DNA from: an uncultured Eubacteriales bacterium | Lineage (GTDB): Bacteria; Bacillota; Clostridia; Oscillospirales; Oscillospiraceae | Assembly: GCA_900544295.1 (NCBI GenBank) | Contig: UQUO01000011.1 | Coordinates: forward strand, 1-52,392 | Length of the DNA: 52,392 nucleotides | Direction of reading: 5' to 3' | Program-made: the position numbers and the translations under genes | The notes under the pieces: generated by a model | What the model was told of the DNA's origin: nothing | The model's input: only the letters and a program-made list of their open reading frames with translations | Databases searched by the model: none | In this document: piece after piece, positions 43,105 to 50,901 of the stretch | Layout: every line of letters begins with the position of its first letter | How positions within the stretch are numbered: position 1 is the first letter of the stretch

Positions 43105-44489
43105 TTGTGCCTCACCACCTCGAAACGTGCGAGCTCATAGGGCTCGTCCGCGCGGATGCCGCCCTTTTGCAGCGCTATGCGCAGCTGCTGCCAGGCCGTG
43201 TCCACGCCGTCCAGGTCGGGCAGCAGCAGGCCGCGCCTGCTGCCTCTTGTGACGATGACGCCGTAGCGTCTGGGCTCAAGCTCCGCGGCCGAGGCGATGG
43301 GCTCGGGCTCTCCCAGGACGTCCACGCTGTATTCGAGACCGGCCAGCTCCCCGGCCTTCACGGGCGGGAAGCGCGGGTCATGAGCGCCGGCTGAGACGGC
43401 GTTGCGGACTATCTCCCAGGCAAGGCTGCCCTGCGTGGGCGCGATGGTGCCGATACAGCCGCGCAGACGTCCCCCGGCGTGCAGGGAGACGAAGGCGCCG
43501 GCGGCCCTGCCCGTCAGCTCGGCTGGAAGACCGTCGGGCAGGGTGTCGAGGCTCCGACCGGTGCGCACATAGGTTTCGAGCGAGAGGCGGGCAAGACGGA
43601 CCCAGGCATCCTCGCCGGAGCGGCGCGCATCCGCCCGTTCGCTCATAACGCGCTCGTAGGCGGCCTCGAAGCGGCGGCCCTCGTCCCTGCCCGTAACGGG
43701 GAAGAGCGCCACGGCATAGCCGACGCCGAAGGGCCCCTCGTGACTCAGCAGCTCCGGCGCGACGGCCAGGCCGTCCAGCGCGCCGGACATCATCTGGAAA
43801 GCGCGCAGGCCGCACTCCGCCGCCCGCTCGCAGAGGGAAGGCTCGATGGCGAGGAAGCTCAGAAAGTCGCCCGAGGCCATCGCCCCGGTCACGGCCTCGT
43901 CGAAGGCCGGTCCCTCCGGGGCGAAGCCGTATGGGCCGTCGGCGCGCAGCTTGTGCGAGAGGTCGCCGCTGGCGACAAAGACGGCGCGGCGGCCGAGCTT
44001 TTCCACCGCCCTGGCGGCGCAGCGGCCGAGCCGGTAGTGCTCGAGCGGGGAGAAGCCCGAGAGGCCCACGCGCACTATGGGGCAGGAGACGCCGGCCCGG
44101 CGCAGGTAGTAAAGAGGTATGAGGGTGCCGTGGTCTAGCTCCTCCCCTCGCTGGCCGAGCGTCCCGGCCTCAAGGCGCGAGTCCCGGGCAAGGCGGATTA
44201 TTTCTTCACGCAGCTGCGCGTCGTATTCCGTCTCGACCTGCAACTGCGGCGCGCCGAAAGCGGACATGTCGCCCCGGGCGCTTTTGCCGGGGGAGATGTG
44301 GAAGTAGTCGCTGTACATGACCGTGTGCGGGGAGGCGACGACGAGCACATCGGGCGCCCAGTGCGCCACCGCCTCCGCCGCCGCGCGCATGGCCCGCTCC
44401 GTAGCCGCGATTTCGCTCTCCCGCCCGCGCCCCACCTCCGGCAAAAGCACCGGCGGATGCGGCATCAGAACAGCCCCAAGCATGGACAT
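43101..44489 (-). CDS. Fused MEMO-like/extradiol dioxygenase and AMMECR1 domain protein (AmmeMemoRadiSam)
   Basis: A 462-residue two-domain protein. Residues about 5-265 resemble class III extradiol dioxygenase/MEMO1 proteins (MPHPPVLLPEVG, ASPHTVMYSDYF, ELDHGTLIPL, FVASGDLSHKL), with His residues that could hold iron. Residues about 280-460 form an AMMECR1 domain, with the hallmark GRLRGCIGTI. Both partners of the AmmeMemoRadiSam set are thus in one chain, next to amrS. The start at 44489 has AGGAG 9 nt ahead. The biochemical role of the system is not established. Confidence 0.88.
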   Translation of the reverse strand: MSMLGAVLMPHPPVLLPEVGRGRESEIAATERAMRAAAEAVAHWAPDVLVVASPHTVMYSDYFHISPGKSARGDMSAFGAPQLQVETEYDAQLREEIIRLARDSRLEAGTLGQRGEELDHGTLIPLYYLRRAGVSCPIVRVGLSGFSPLEHYRLGRCAARAVEKLGRRAVFVASGDLSHKLRADGPYGFAPEGPAFDEAVTGAMASGDFLSFLAIEPSLCERAAECGLRAFQMMSGALDGLAVAPELLSHEGPFGVGYAVALFPVTGRDEGRRFEAAYERVMSERADARRSGEDAWVRLARLSLETYVRTGRSLDTLPDGLPAELTGRAAGAFVSLHAGGRLRGCIGTIAPTQGSLAWEIVRNAVSAGAHDPRFPPVKAGELAGLEYSVDVLGEPEPIASAAELEPRRYGVIVTRGSRRGLLLPDLDGVDTAWQQLRIALQKGGIRADEPYELARFEVVRHK

Positions 44490-44525
44490 AGCGCTCAGCT
44501 CCTTTTCCTTGGAGTTTGTATTGGT

Positions 44526-44534
44526 ATTATATCA
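44526..44534 (-). promoter_or_regulatory. Extended -10 promoter of the AmmeMemoRadiSam operon
   Basis: On the minus strand TGATATAAT combines a TG extension and a consensus TATAAT, 37 nt before the start codon; the -35 is weak (TTTTTC). Confidence 0.6.
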
Positions 44535-44894
44535 CCTCCCTGCCAGAAGAAAAAGCCTGGAAGCTCGGTGATAGAATATGCTCCTTGGCGAAGCGTACTC
44601 CAGCTCCGCTTGATCAGACGGCCGTTTGCTGGGATAAAACTACAAAGGTCGGCACAGGTTTCTTGTCATCATTAAGGCTTCCCGCGCCGCCACGCCAACA
44701 GTAAATGAATTCTGGTATTTGCGCTGCTTTCCGGACTAACAACCGCATAGCACGCGAAGGCTTTTATAAAACAAGCTCGGGCCATCAAGCAACAACATAA
44801 GCTCCAGATTACATGTACCCGGTACAGATAAGTCCGAAAGTGTACTTGCGGTAGGCGAATAGAATATAGCATCAATGAAAGGTGGTGCTGCAAT
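44535..44894. other. 360-bp region upstream of sigK without a recognised gene
   Basis: The sequence between the AmmeMemoRadiSam promoter and sigK has no coding frame of note, and its GC content is lower than that of the flanking genes. GAAAGGTGG near 44878-44886 is the sigK ribosome site. I looked for a mother-cell SigE-type promoter (ATATT and CATACA-like) and found only partial matches, such as GAATATAGCAT near 44862. No recombinase, attachment core or skin-element remnant is visible. Confidence 0.5.
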
Positions 44895-45587
44895 ATGCTT
44901 GCGGGGGCGTTCATGATGCTGCTGTCGAGCGCATTTCTTATGCTGAGGCTGGGGCCCCCTTCCGGCTCCTTTCCCAGACCGCTGTCGCCCGAAGAGGAGC
45001 GCAAATATGTAGACCTATGGCTCTCCGGCGACATTGAGGCGCGCAACGTGCTCATCGAGCACAACCTCCGTCTCGTGGCGCACATCATCAAGAAATACTA
45101 CACCCAAGCTGACGACGCCGATGACCTCATCTCCATCGGCACCATCGGCCTCATCAAAGGCATCAACACCTATCGCCCCGAAAAAGGCGTCCGTCTCGCC
45201 ACATATGCCTCCCGCTGCTGTGAAAATGAGATATTGATGTACTTTCGTGCTCTGAAAAAGTCGGCAGGGGATGTGTCGCTGTCGGAGTCCATAGACGTGG
45301 ACGGGGATGGGAACACACTTTCGCTCATGGACATCATCTCGCAGGAGGACGACATGGCTGAGCGCATCGGGGACTGCGAGACCTGCCTGCGCCTGCGCGA
45401 ATACGTGGACAGCGTCCTTAGCGAACGTGAGGCGGAGATAATAAAGCTCCGCTACGGCCTGCGGGGCTCGAAACCCCTCACCCAACGCGAAACCGCCACC
45501 CTCTGCGGCATCTCCCGCAGCTATGTATCGCGCATTGAAAAGCGTGCGCTGGAAAAGTTGCGCGTGGCGCTGGGGGAGGATATTTGA
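44895..45587 (+). CDS. sigK: Sporulation sigma factor SigK, intact
   Basis: The late mother-cell sigma factor. The 230 residues include a hydrophobic pro-sequence (about residues 1-27, MLAGAFMMLLSSAFLML), then FPRPLSPEEERKY, the region 2 core ARNVLIEHNLRLVAHI and ISIGTIGLIKGI, and region 4 with a helix-turn-helix (TQRETATLCGISRSYVSRIEK). The pro-sequence suggests proteolytic activation by a SpoIVFB-type protease. The gene is continuous and therefore not split by a skin element. An intrinsic terminator follows directly. Confidence 0.95.
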   Translation: MLAGAFMMLLSSAFLMLRLGPPSGSFPRPLSPEEERKYVDLWLSGDIEARNVLIEHNLRLVAHIIKKYYTQADDADDLISIGTIGLIKGINTYRPEKGVRLATYASRCCENEILMYFRALKKSAGDVSLSESIDVDGDGNTLSLMDIISQEDDMAERIGDCETCLRLREYVDSVLSEREAEIIKLRYGLRGSKPLTQRETATLCGISRSYVSRIEKRALEKLRVALGEDI

Positions 45588-45625
45588 AGATCCCCGCGCG
45601 GCCAAGACCGCGCGGGGATCTTTAG
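45587..45625. terminator. Bidirectional terminator between sigK and the GH65 gene
   Basis: AAGATCCCCGCGCGG (45587-45601) and its exact complement (45608-45622) enclose CCAAGA. The sigK stop lies at its 5' edge and the GH65 stop codon at its 3' edge. A short TTT follows on the plus strand. Confidence 0.82.
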
Positions 45626-47760
45626 TCTTCTCTCAGCGCCGGGGGCGCATCGGCTTTGATTTCGGCTCGCCACGACTTGCCGCGGTACAAAAAGCGGAAA
45701 CGCAGCGCCTTCCAGCCTCGCGGCAGAGCCGGTCTCAGCTCGGGACCATCCGGGCCAAGGCGCAGGCCGGCAAAGCCAAACGCCAGAGTCTGCCAGGTCT
45801 CGCCCAGGCAGGCCAGGTGCAGTCCCTCCTTGCCGGTATTGCCCATGACGTCCCTCAGGTCCAGGTACAGCGCCTTTTCCCAGTACCGCTCAGCAGCGTC
45901 GGGCAGAGCGTTCTGCGCGGCAAAAAGCGCGTGCGTGGCAAAGCTCAGGGTTGAATCGTGCAGGCAGATGGGCTCAAAATCCTCCCAGGCCGCCGCCTTC
46001 TCCTCCGGCGTGAAGAGTCCCGGCAGCCGCGTCATCAGCAGCAGCACGTCCGCCTGTTTTATCACCTTGAACCTCTGCACCCTGTCGAAGCAGACCCGGT
46101 GATAGCTCGCGCCGTCGCCCTGCTTCAGGCTCGGCGGATACACCGGCTCAAGCAGGTGCAGGCTGTCATCCTGCCGCAGACGTCCCGTTTCCGGGTCGCG
46201 CGGGACGGGTATCTTCTCTGCCAGCTCCAGCCAGCCCAGCGCCTCCACCGGGCTCAGCTTCAGGGCCGCGTACTGCTCTCTGTCCTCCCGGCTCAGGCGC
46301 GCTGCCGCCTCGGCGGCCAGTTCCAGGTTCCGGCGCACCATCAGGTTCGTGAAAAGGTTGTTGCTCGTGATGCCGCAGTACTCGTCCGGCCCCTTGCAGA
46401 AGAGAAGGTTCACCCCGCCCCCCGGCGCAGGCGAGTAGCGGCTCAGCCAGAAGCGCGCCGTCTCGACAAACAGCTCGGCGGCGCCGGAGAAGAACAGCTC
46501 GTCGTCCCCCGTCCACTCAAGGTAATTGCCCAGAGCGTAGGCCACGTCGGCGGTGACGTGCACCTCGCTCGCGCCTATGTCCCAGCTCTCGCACTGTTCG
46601 CTGCCGTCCAGCGAGGCCATCCAGGGATAGCGCGCGCCGGCGGAGTTCATGCGCCTTGCGTGTTCCTTCGCTGCGGGCAGGGCGCCTATGCGGTAACGCA
46701 TCAGGCTGCGCGCAGCCTGCGCATCCTCCAGAACGTAGAAGGGCGCAAGAAAGAGATCTGTGTCCCAGAAATAGCAGCCCTTGTAGCGCGCGTGGCTCAG
46801 GCCGCGCGCGCCTATGCTCACGCTCGAATCGCGGGCGGAACAGTTGGCCGTCAGCTGATAGATCACATAACGCATGGCAGTCTGCGCGGCCTCGTCGCCC
46901 TCTATCTCGACCCCGCGCTCCTCCCAGAGTTCCCGCCAGGCAGAGCGCTCGGCCTCCAGAGCGGAGCCGAAGCTCCAGTCCGAGCCGATGTCCAGCCCCG
47001 CGAGGGGGTCTATATCGCGGCTCGTGCGGATGCGTGCGCCGATTTCTATGGCCGCTGGGCCGCCGCGGCCCATGAAGCGCAGGTACATGCCTTCCTCCGA
47101 GGGCTCGTAGGCGGCGAATTCGAGCCCCTCGGAGCGGACCCTCAACTCCATATCCAGGCCAAGGCCCGTGTACAGGGTGCTGAAGGCCGCTGTAAGCCCT
47201 TCCGGGCCTCCGGAGTGGGAGATGAGGCGGGTCATGCGCAAAGTCTCGCTGTTCTCCTTCACCTGGTCGTCCGGGATGGGGCTGTTGCGCGCCGCGCAGT
47301 CTATGCCGGCGCGCAGGCAGAGGCCCGCGCCTTCCGTGAGCTCCACGCGCTGGAAGAGCCAGCCCGGCCGGGCCATCGAGAAAAAGCGCCGCTCATATAC
47401 CTCCGCCGAGCCTCCCGGCCCCTGCGCGGCGTAGCGCAGGCTGAGAAGCCCCGAGCTCAGATCCAGCTCCCGCTCAACTTCCGCCGCCGGGCCGAGGGGC
47501 GCGCCCCCGGCTTCGAGGCCCAGATATATCGGCGTGGGCAGGTTTACAAAGTCGGTCAGCGGGCTGCTCTCGGTTATCCTGTCGAACATCCCCGCCATGA
47601 AGAGCCCGGCGTCTAGGGGCCTGGGCTCCGGGCGCAGGGCTACATAGCCCCTCGCGCCCATGCGGCCGTTGCCTGTAAAAAACACGCTCTCGTGCAAGCG
47701 CTCCTCCGCCGCGCCCGTTGCGGCTATGCGCCAGCCCTCCAGTCTCACGTCAGTCCGCAT
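45622..47760 (-). CDS. GH65 family glycoside phosphorylase/hydrolase
   Basis: A 712-residue member of glycoside hydrolase family 65, which contains phosphorylases of trehalose, maltose, kojibiose and nigerose. The catalytic-acid motif KGPDEYCGITSNNLFTN (Glu460), the phosphate-side KQADVLLLM and HDSTLSFATHA are intact, and an N-terminal beta-sandwich is present. The substrate cannot be assigned. The start is the ATG at 47760, with GGGAGGTG ahead; it overlaps the stop of the upstream glycosidase gene by 11 nt, so the two are coupled. They are probably controlled by the divergent LacI regulator. Confidence 0.92.
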   Translation of the reverse strand: MRTDVRLEGWRIAATGAAEERLHESVFFTGNGRMGARGYVALRPEPRPLDAGLFMAGMFDRITESSPLTDFVNLPTPIYLGLEAGGAPLGPAAEVERELDLSSGLLSLRYAAQGPGGSAEVYERRFFSMARPGWLFQRVELTEGAGLCLRAGIDCAARNSPIPDDQVKENSETLRMTRLISHSGGPEGLTAAFSTLYTGLGLDMELRVRSEGLEFAAYEPSEEGMYLRFMGRGGPAAIEIGARIRTSRDIDPLAGLDIGSDWSFGSALEAERSAWRELWEERGVEIEGDEAAQTAMRYVIYQLTANCSARDSSVSIGARGLSHARYKGCYFWDTDLFLAPFYVLEDAQAARSLMRYRIGALPAAKEHARRMNSAGARYPWMASLDGSEQCESWDIGASEVHVTADVAYALGNYLEWTGDDELFFSGAAELFVETARFWLSRYSPAPGGGVNLLFCKGPDEYCGITSNNLFTNLMVRRNLELAAEAAARLSREDREQYAALKLSPVEALGWLELAEKIPVPRDPETGRLRQDDSLHLLEPVYPPSLKQGDGASYHRVCFDRVQRFKVIKQADVLLLMTRLPGLFTPEEKAAAWEDFEPICLHDSTLSFATHALFAAQNALPDAAERYWEKALYLDLRDVMGNTGKEGLHLACLGETWQTLAFGFAGLRLGPDGPELRPALPRGWKALRFRFLYRGKSWRAEIKADAPPALRED

Positions 47761-49525
47761 GCCGCTCACCTCCCAGCGCAGAGCGCAGAGCGTGGCAGAT
47801 GAAGCCAGCGCAGGTGGCGAAGGCCTCGCCCGTGGCGCACTCGCCCGTGTGCTCGTCCACGCTCTCGCAGGCGATGCCGTTGTCGAGCTTTGCGCGGCGC
47901 AGATGCTCCAGCGCCTGCTCACTGCGGCCACACAGCAGGCTGTTGCCTATGCTCAGCAGCCAGGGGTGCGGCGCGTGGGGGCAGCCTATCTCCGCTATCT
48001 CACAGCCAGCAAAGCTGTAGGCGTAATCAGGGCTGCGTATGGCTTCCGCCGTCTTCAGATACAGCGGGTCGTCTGCCGAGCAGAAGCCGTAATAGGGCAA
48101 AAGCAGCAGGCTCCCCGGCGGCTCGTCATAGACGTCGTGCCCGCCCTGGAGGTCCACGGACCAGGCAAACATGCCGTCGAAAACACAGTTTTCATATATC
48201 GCGCGGCGCACGGCCTCTGCCCGCAGCATCAGCTCCTCGCGTCCCAGCAGCCGTCCAAGCGCCCGCAGGGCGCGCCAGACCAGGACGTTATCGTAGGTGA
48301 GGTAGGGATGGACCCGCTCGTCGTCCGTGGGCTGCAGGAAAGTCTCGTACAGCTCGCAGCCCTCGGCGCGGACGGCGTCCAGCTTGCGCAGTATCTCCTC
48401 TATGCCCCAGCGCACATCTGGAACCTCGAACACCGAGAGGTCACCCGTCTCGTCCGCGTAGCGTTCGAGCGCCAGCACGGGGGCCACGAGCTCGTCCAGC
48501 TCGAAGCCCGGCTCCAGCACCGCGCCGTCTATGAACCTGGAGTGCACGCCTATGTTCCGCCGCTGCCGCCCAAAGACATAGCCCAGCATCTCACGCGCGA
48601 GGGCGGGGTCTGCGTCGAGCACGGCGGGGAAGCTCCAGAGCAGGCTGTCCCTGTCCCAGTATGCGGCGCTGACGTAGTAGCGCGGCGAACGGCTGGTGAC
48701 AAGGACCAGCTCCTCCGTGTCCAGCGTCCTGCCCGTGGAATAGAAGATGCAGAAAAACAGATTCGTATTGTACAGCCTCGTAAGCGCCCCGTCTGCAAAA
48801 AGGCGGCTGCGCCCTTTGAGCCAGGCGAGGCTGCGGCGGAGCTCCCAGTCCCAGCCGCGGCGCTGCATTTCCCGCGCGCTCGTGACGGCGGATATCTCTT
48901 CAAGCCCGAGGCCCCACCAGACTGTGAGCTCCGCAGACTGCCCCGGCGCAAGGCAAGCCGCGCGAGAGAGCCGCCAGGCGCGGCCTTCCGCCGCGGGTGC
49001 GAACTCCGCCTCCGCCTCCGGCTCGCAGATGGGCGCGAGGGCAAAAAGCGGCACGCCGCACATCTGCTCAAAGACGGGCAGCCCGCTCCAGCCGCTCACG
49101 AAGCAGCGAAGCGAGCCCTCGATGCGTTTGTCCACATTGACGCAGTGCCAGGCTGAGCCGGCCAGGCCGCGCAGGCCGAAGCGGAACTCCGCCGCAGGTC
49201 CCGTATTCTCAAACCGGAGCCTGTAGCCGAAACCGCGCTCCCCCACCGGAGCGAGGATGACGCCCTCTATCCTCAGCCCGCCCGAGCGCGCCTCAAAGCG
49301 CGGGTACCAGAAGCCGAGGCGCTCCCATTCAAAGTCCGACAGCCCGGCCTCGGCCCCGTCCAGCTCCACGAAGGGCCGCATCAGCGGCTCCGCCTCGCCC
49401 CCCCGCAGCTCTATGAGCCCGCGCGAGCCCATGTGCAAAAAGCCCAGGTCCTCCACCGCGCCGTTCTTCTCATTCACACGCGGCAGCGAAAGCAGCTCGC
49501 TGCCTGTGGGCAGGTATCTCTCCAT
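47750..49525 (-). CDS. Six-hairpin-type glycoside hydrolase, possibly GH125-like
   Basis: A 591-residue protein with an N-terminal beta-rich part and a C-terminal part with helical features of (alpha/alpha)6 glycosidases. YVSAAYWDRDSLLWSFPAVL, FIDGAVLEPGFELDELVAPV and HPYLTYDNVLVWRAL resemble the active-site arrangement of GH125 exo-mannosidases or amylo-alpha-glucosidase-like enzymes, but assignment is not certain. The ATG at 49525 has GGAGG 6 nt ahead; another ATG 3 nt before it is also possible. No signal peptide is seen. It leads the operon with the GH65 gene, suggesting stepwise breakdown of an imported oligosaccharide. Confidence 0.75.
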   Translation of the reverse strand: MERYLPTGSELLSLPRVNEKNGAVEDLGFLHMGSRGLIELRGGEAEPLMRPFVELDGAEAGLSDFEWERLGFWYPRFEARSGGLRIEGVILAPVGERGFGYRLRFENTGPAAEFRFGLRGLAGSAWHCVNVDKRIEGSLRCFVSGWSGLPVFEQMCGVPLFALAPICEPEAEAEFAPAAEGRAWRLSRAACLAPGQSAELTVWWGLGLEEISAVTSAREMQRRGWDWELRRSLAWLKGRSRLFADGALTRLYNTNLFFCIFYSTGRTLDTEELVLVTSRSPRYYVSAAYWDRDSLLWSFPAVLDADPALAREMLGYVFGRQRRNIGVHSRFIDGAVLEPGFELDELVAPVLALERYADETGDLSVFEVPDVRWGIEEILRKLDAVRAEGCELYETFLQPTDDERVHPYLTYDNVLVWRALRALGRLLGREELMLRAEAVRRAIYENCVFDGMFAWSVDLQGGHDVYDEPPGSLLLLPYYGFCSADDPLYLKTAEAIRSPDYAYSFAGCEIAEIGCPHAPHPWLLSIGNSLLCGRSEQALEHLRRAKLDNGIACESVDEHTGECATGEAFATCAGFICHALRSALGGERHAD

Positions 49526-49549
49526 CATGAGCCTCCGTTCACGGAAAGT

Positions 49550-49607
49550 GGTTAATCGTTTCAACTCTTTTACTTATCAAATATACCTAAATTTTCGGGC
49601 TTGTCAA
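49550..49607 (-). promoter_or_regulatory. Promoter and operator-like site of the glycosidase operon
   Basis: On the minus strand TTGACA (49602-49607), 16 bp and TATATT (49580-49585). Between the transcription start and the ribosome site, GGTTAATCGTTTCAAC (49550-49565) is an imperfect palindrome with a central CG, as in LacI-family operators. It shares TTAATCG with the site before the lacI-type gene. Confidence 0.72.
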
Positions 49608-49637
49608 GAATATTTTAGCTAAATTCGCAAAAACCTA

Positions 49638-49695
49638 TTGACAGTGTTGCCAAAATTGGCTTATTATTAGGCCACGGGTTATTTAATCGGTTAAA
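49638..49695 (+). promoter_or_regulatory. Promoter and operator-like site of the LacI-type gene
   Basis: TTGACA (49638-49643), 18 bp, TATTAT (49662-49667). TTTAATCGGTTAAA (49682-49695) is a palindrome with one mismatch and a central CG, located after the expected transcription start. It indicates autorepression. Confidence 0.75.
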
Positions 49696-49716
49696 CGCTA
49701 GCAAGGAGGCGGTAAA

Positions 49717-50736
49717 ATGGCTCGCTCAACCCTCAAGGACGTCGCGCGCAGGGCGGGCGTCTCCCCCGCCACCGTATCCTATGTCCTGAGCGGCAAGCGC
49801 ACGATATCGGAGGACACGAAGCGCCGCGTGCGCGAGGCCGTGGAGGCGCTGGACTATGTCCCCGACCTCGCCGCCCGGGGCCTGAGCCGCCGGGACTCGA
49901 TGCTCATTGGCGTGGTCGTCCCGCAGACGGAGCCGGGAGACCGGCTGATGTTCCAGAACAGCTTCTACAGCGAGGTGCTGGGCAGCATAGAGTACTACGC
50001 CCGCCAGCGCGGCTACCACATCCTCATCTCCGCTACGGACGCCAACGAGAGCTATCTCACCCTGGCAAAGCAGCGCAACCTCGACGGCATCATCGTCATA
50101 GGCATGTATCCCGACGAGTTTTACCAGCAGATGAAAAAGACGCAGATACCCATCGTCCTCATCGACAGCTACTGCAACGACCACTATTACAACAACATCC
50201 GCATAGACGACGCCTACGGCAGCTATCTCGCAACACGTTATCTGCTCGACTGCGGGCACCGGGACGCGGCCTTTTTCGCCGGGCAGCTGAAGGAAAACGG
50301 CGTCATGAAAAAGCGCCTCGCAGGCTACAGGCAGGCCCTGGAGGAGTTCGGCGTTCCCTACCGGGAGAGCTTCGTCTTTGAGGGGCAGATCGACTACAAG
50401 AGCGGCGTAGCCATGGCTGCGAGCCTGGCGCGCTCCAGCCTGGGCGCGACGGCGGTGGTCGCTGCGGCGGACATTCTGGCCATCGGCGCCGTCCGCGGCT
50501 TTTACGACGCGGGACTGCGCGTTCCGGAGGACATGTCCATCATCGGCTTCGACGACCTGGAGATATCGCAATACCTGGCGCCGGGGCTCACGACGATAAG
50601 GCAGCAGATATCCCTCAAAGGCCAGCGGGCCGTGGAACTGCTGCTCGAACACATAGCTGACCCGAGTCTCTCGAAGCAGGAGGAGATACTGCCCCTCAAG
50701 CTCATAGAGCGCGGCTCGGTTAGAAAACTGTCATAA
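49717..50736 (+). CDS. LacI-family transcriptional regulator
   Basis: A 339-residue sugar-responsive repressor. The N-terminal helix-turn-helix is TLKDVARRAGVSPATVSYVL, followed by the hinge helix (PDLAARGLSRR) and a periplasmic-binding-fold ligand domain from about residue 60. AAGGAGG lies 7 nt before the ATG. It is divergent from the two glycosidase genes and is followed by a sugar-binding lipoprotein gene. Operator-like palindromes on both sides suggest that it represses the operon and itself. The inducer is probably the imported sugar or a breakdown product. Confidence 0.93.
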   Translation: MARSTLKDVARRAGVSPATVSYVLSGKRTISEDTKRRVREAVEALDYVPDLAARGLSRRDSMLIGVVVPQTEPGDRLMFQNSFYSEVLGSIEYYARQRGYHILISATDANESYLTLAKQRNLDGIIVIGMYPDEFYQQMKKTQIPIVLIDSYCNDHYYNNIRIDDAYGSYLATRYLLDCGHRDAAFFAGQLKENGVMKKRLAGYRQALEEFGVPYRESFVFEGQIDYKSGVAMAASLARSSLGATAVVAAADILAIGAVRGFYDAGLRVPEDMSIIGFDDLEISQYLAPGLTTIRQQISLKGQRAVELLLEHIADPSLSKQEEILPLKLIERGSVRKLS

Positions 50737-50887
50737 AAACTGGAACGGAGGTGCAAAAAGGCGGCCCGCACCGCCCTGTGGAAAGTCCGGTGCAGACCGC
50801 GAGGGAAAAAAGCCAGGCAGCTCTTTTCGCCAAGGATATTTTAAGCGAAAAGGGCAAATAAATCAACTCAAAGTCCAAAATTTAGTG
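50737..50887 (+). other. Structured non-coding spacer between the LacI gene and the binding-protein gene
   Basis: The 150-nt spacer can form GGCGG/CCGCC (50760-50775). GCACC (50768-50772) could pair instead with GGTGC at 50750-50754 or 50789-50793, giving mutually exclusive folds. A second hairpin has arms CTTTTCGC and GCGAAAAG (50823-50852). GGAAAGTCCGG matches a conserved RNase P RNA segment but the rest of that RNA is not present. I assign no class. Confidence 0.45.
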
Positions 50888-50901
50888 AGGAGGAAATGAA
50901 A

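Noticed and set aside
44535..44894. Skin-element remnant or recombinase near sigK
   Set aside because: No coding frame, attachment core or integrase motif was found and sigK is continuous.
50760..50830. RNase P RNA (rnpB) fragment
   Set aside because: Only GGAAAGTCCGG matches; the other conserved regions of the RNA do not follow within the spacer.
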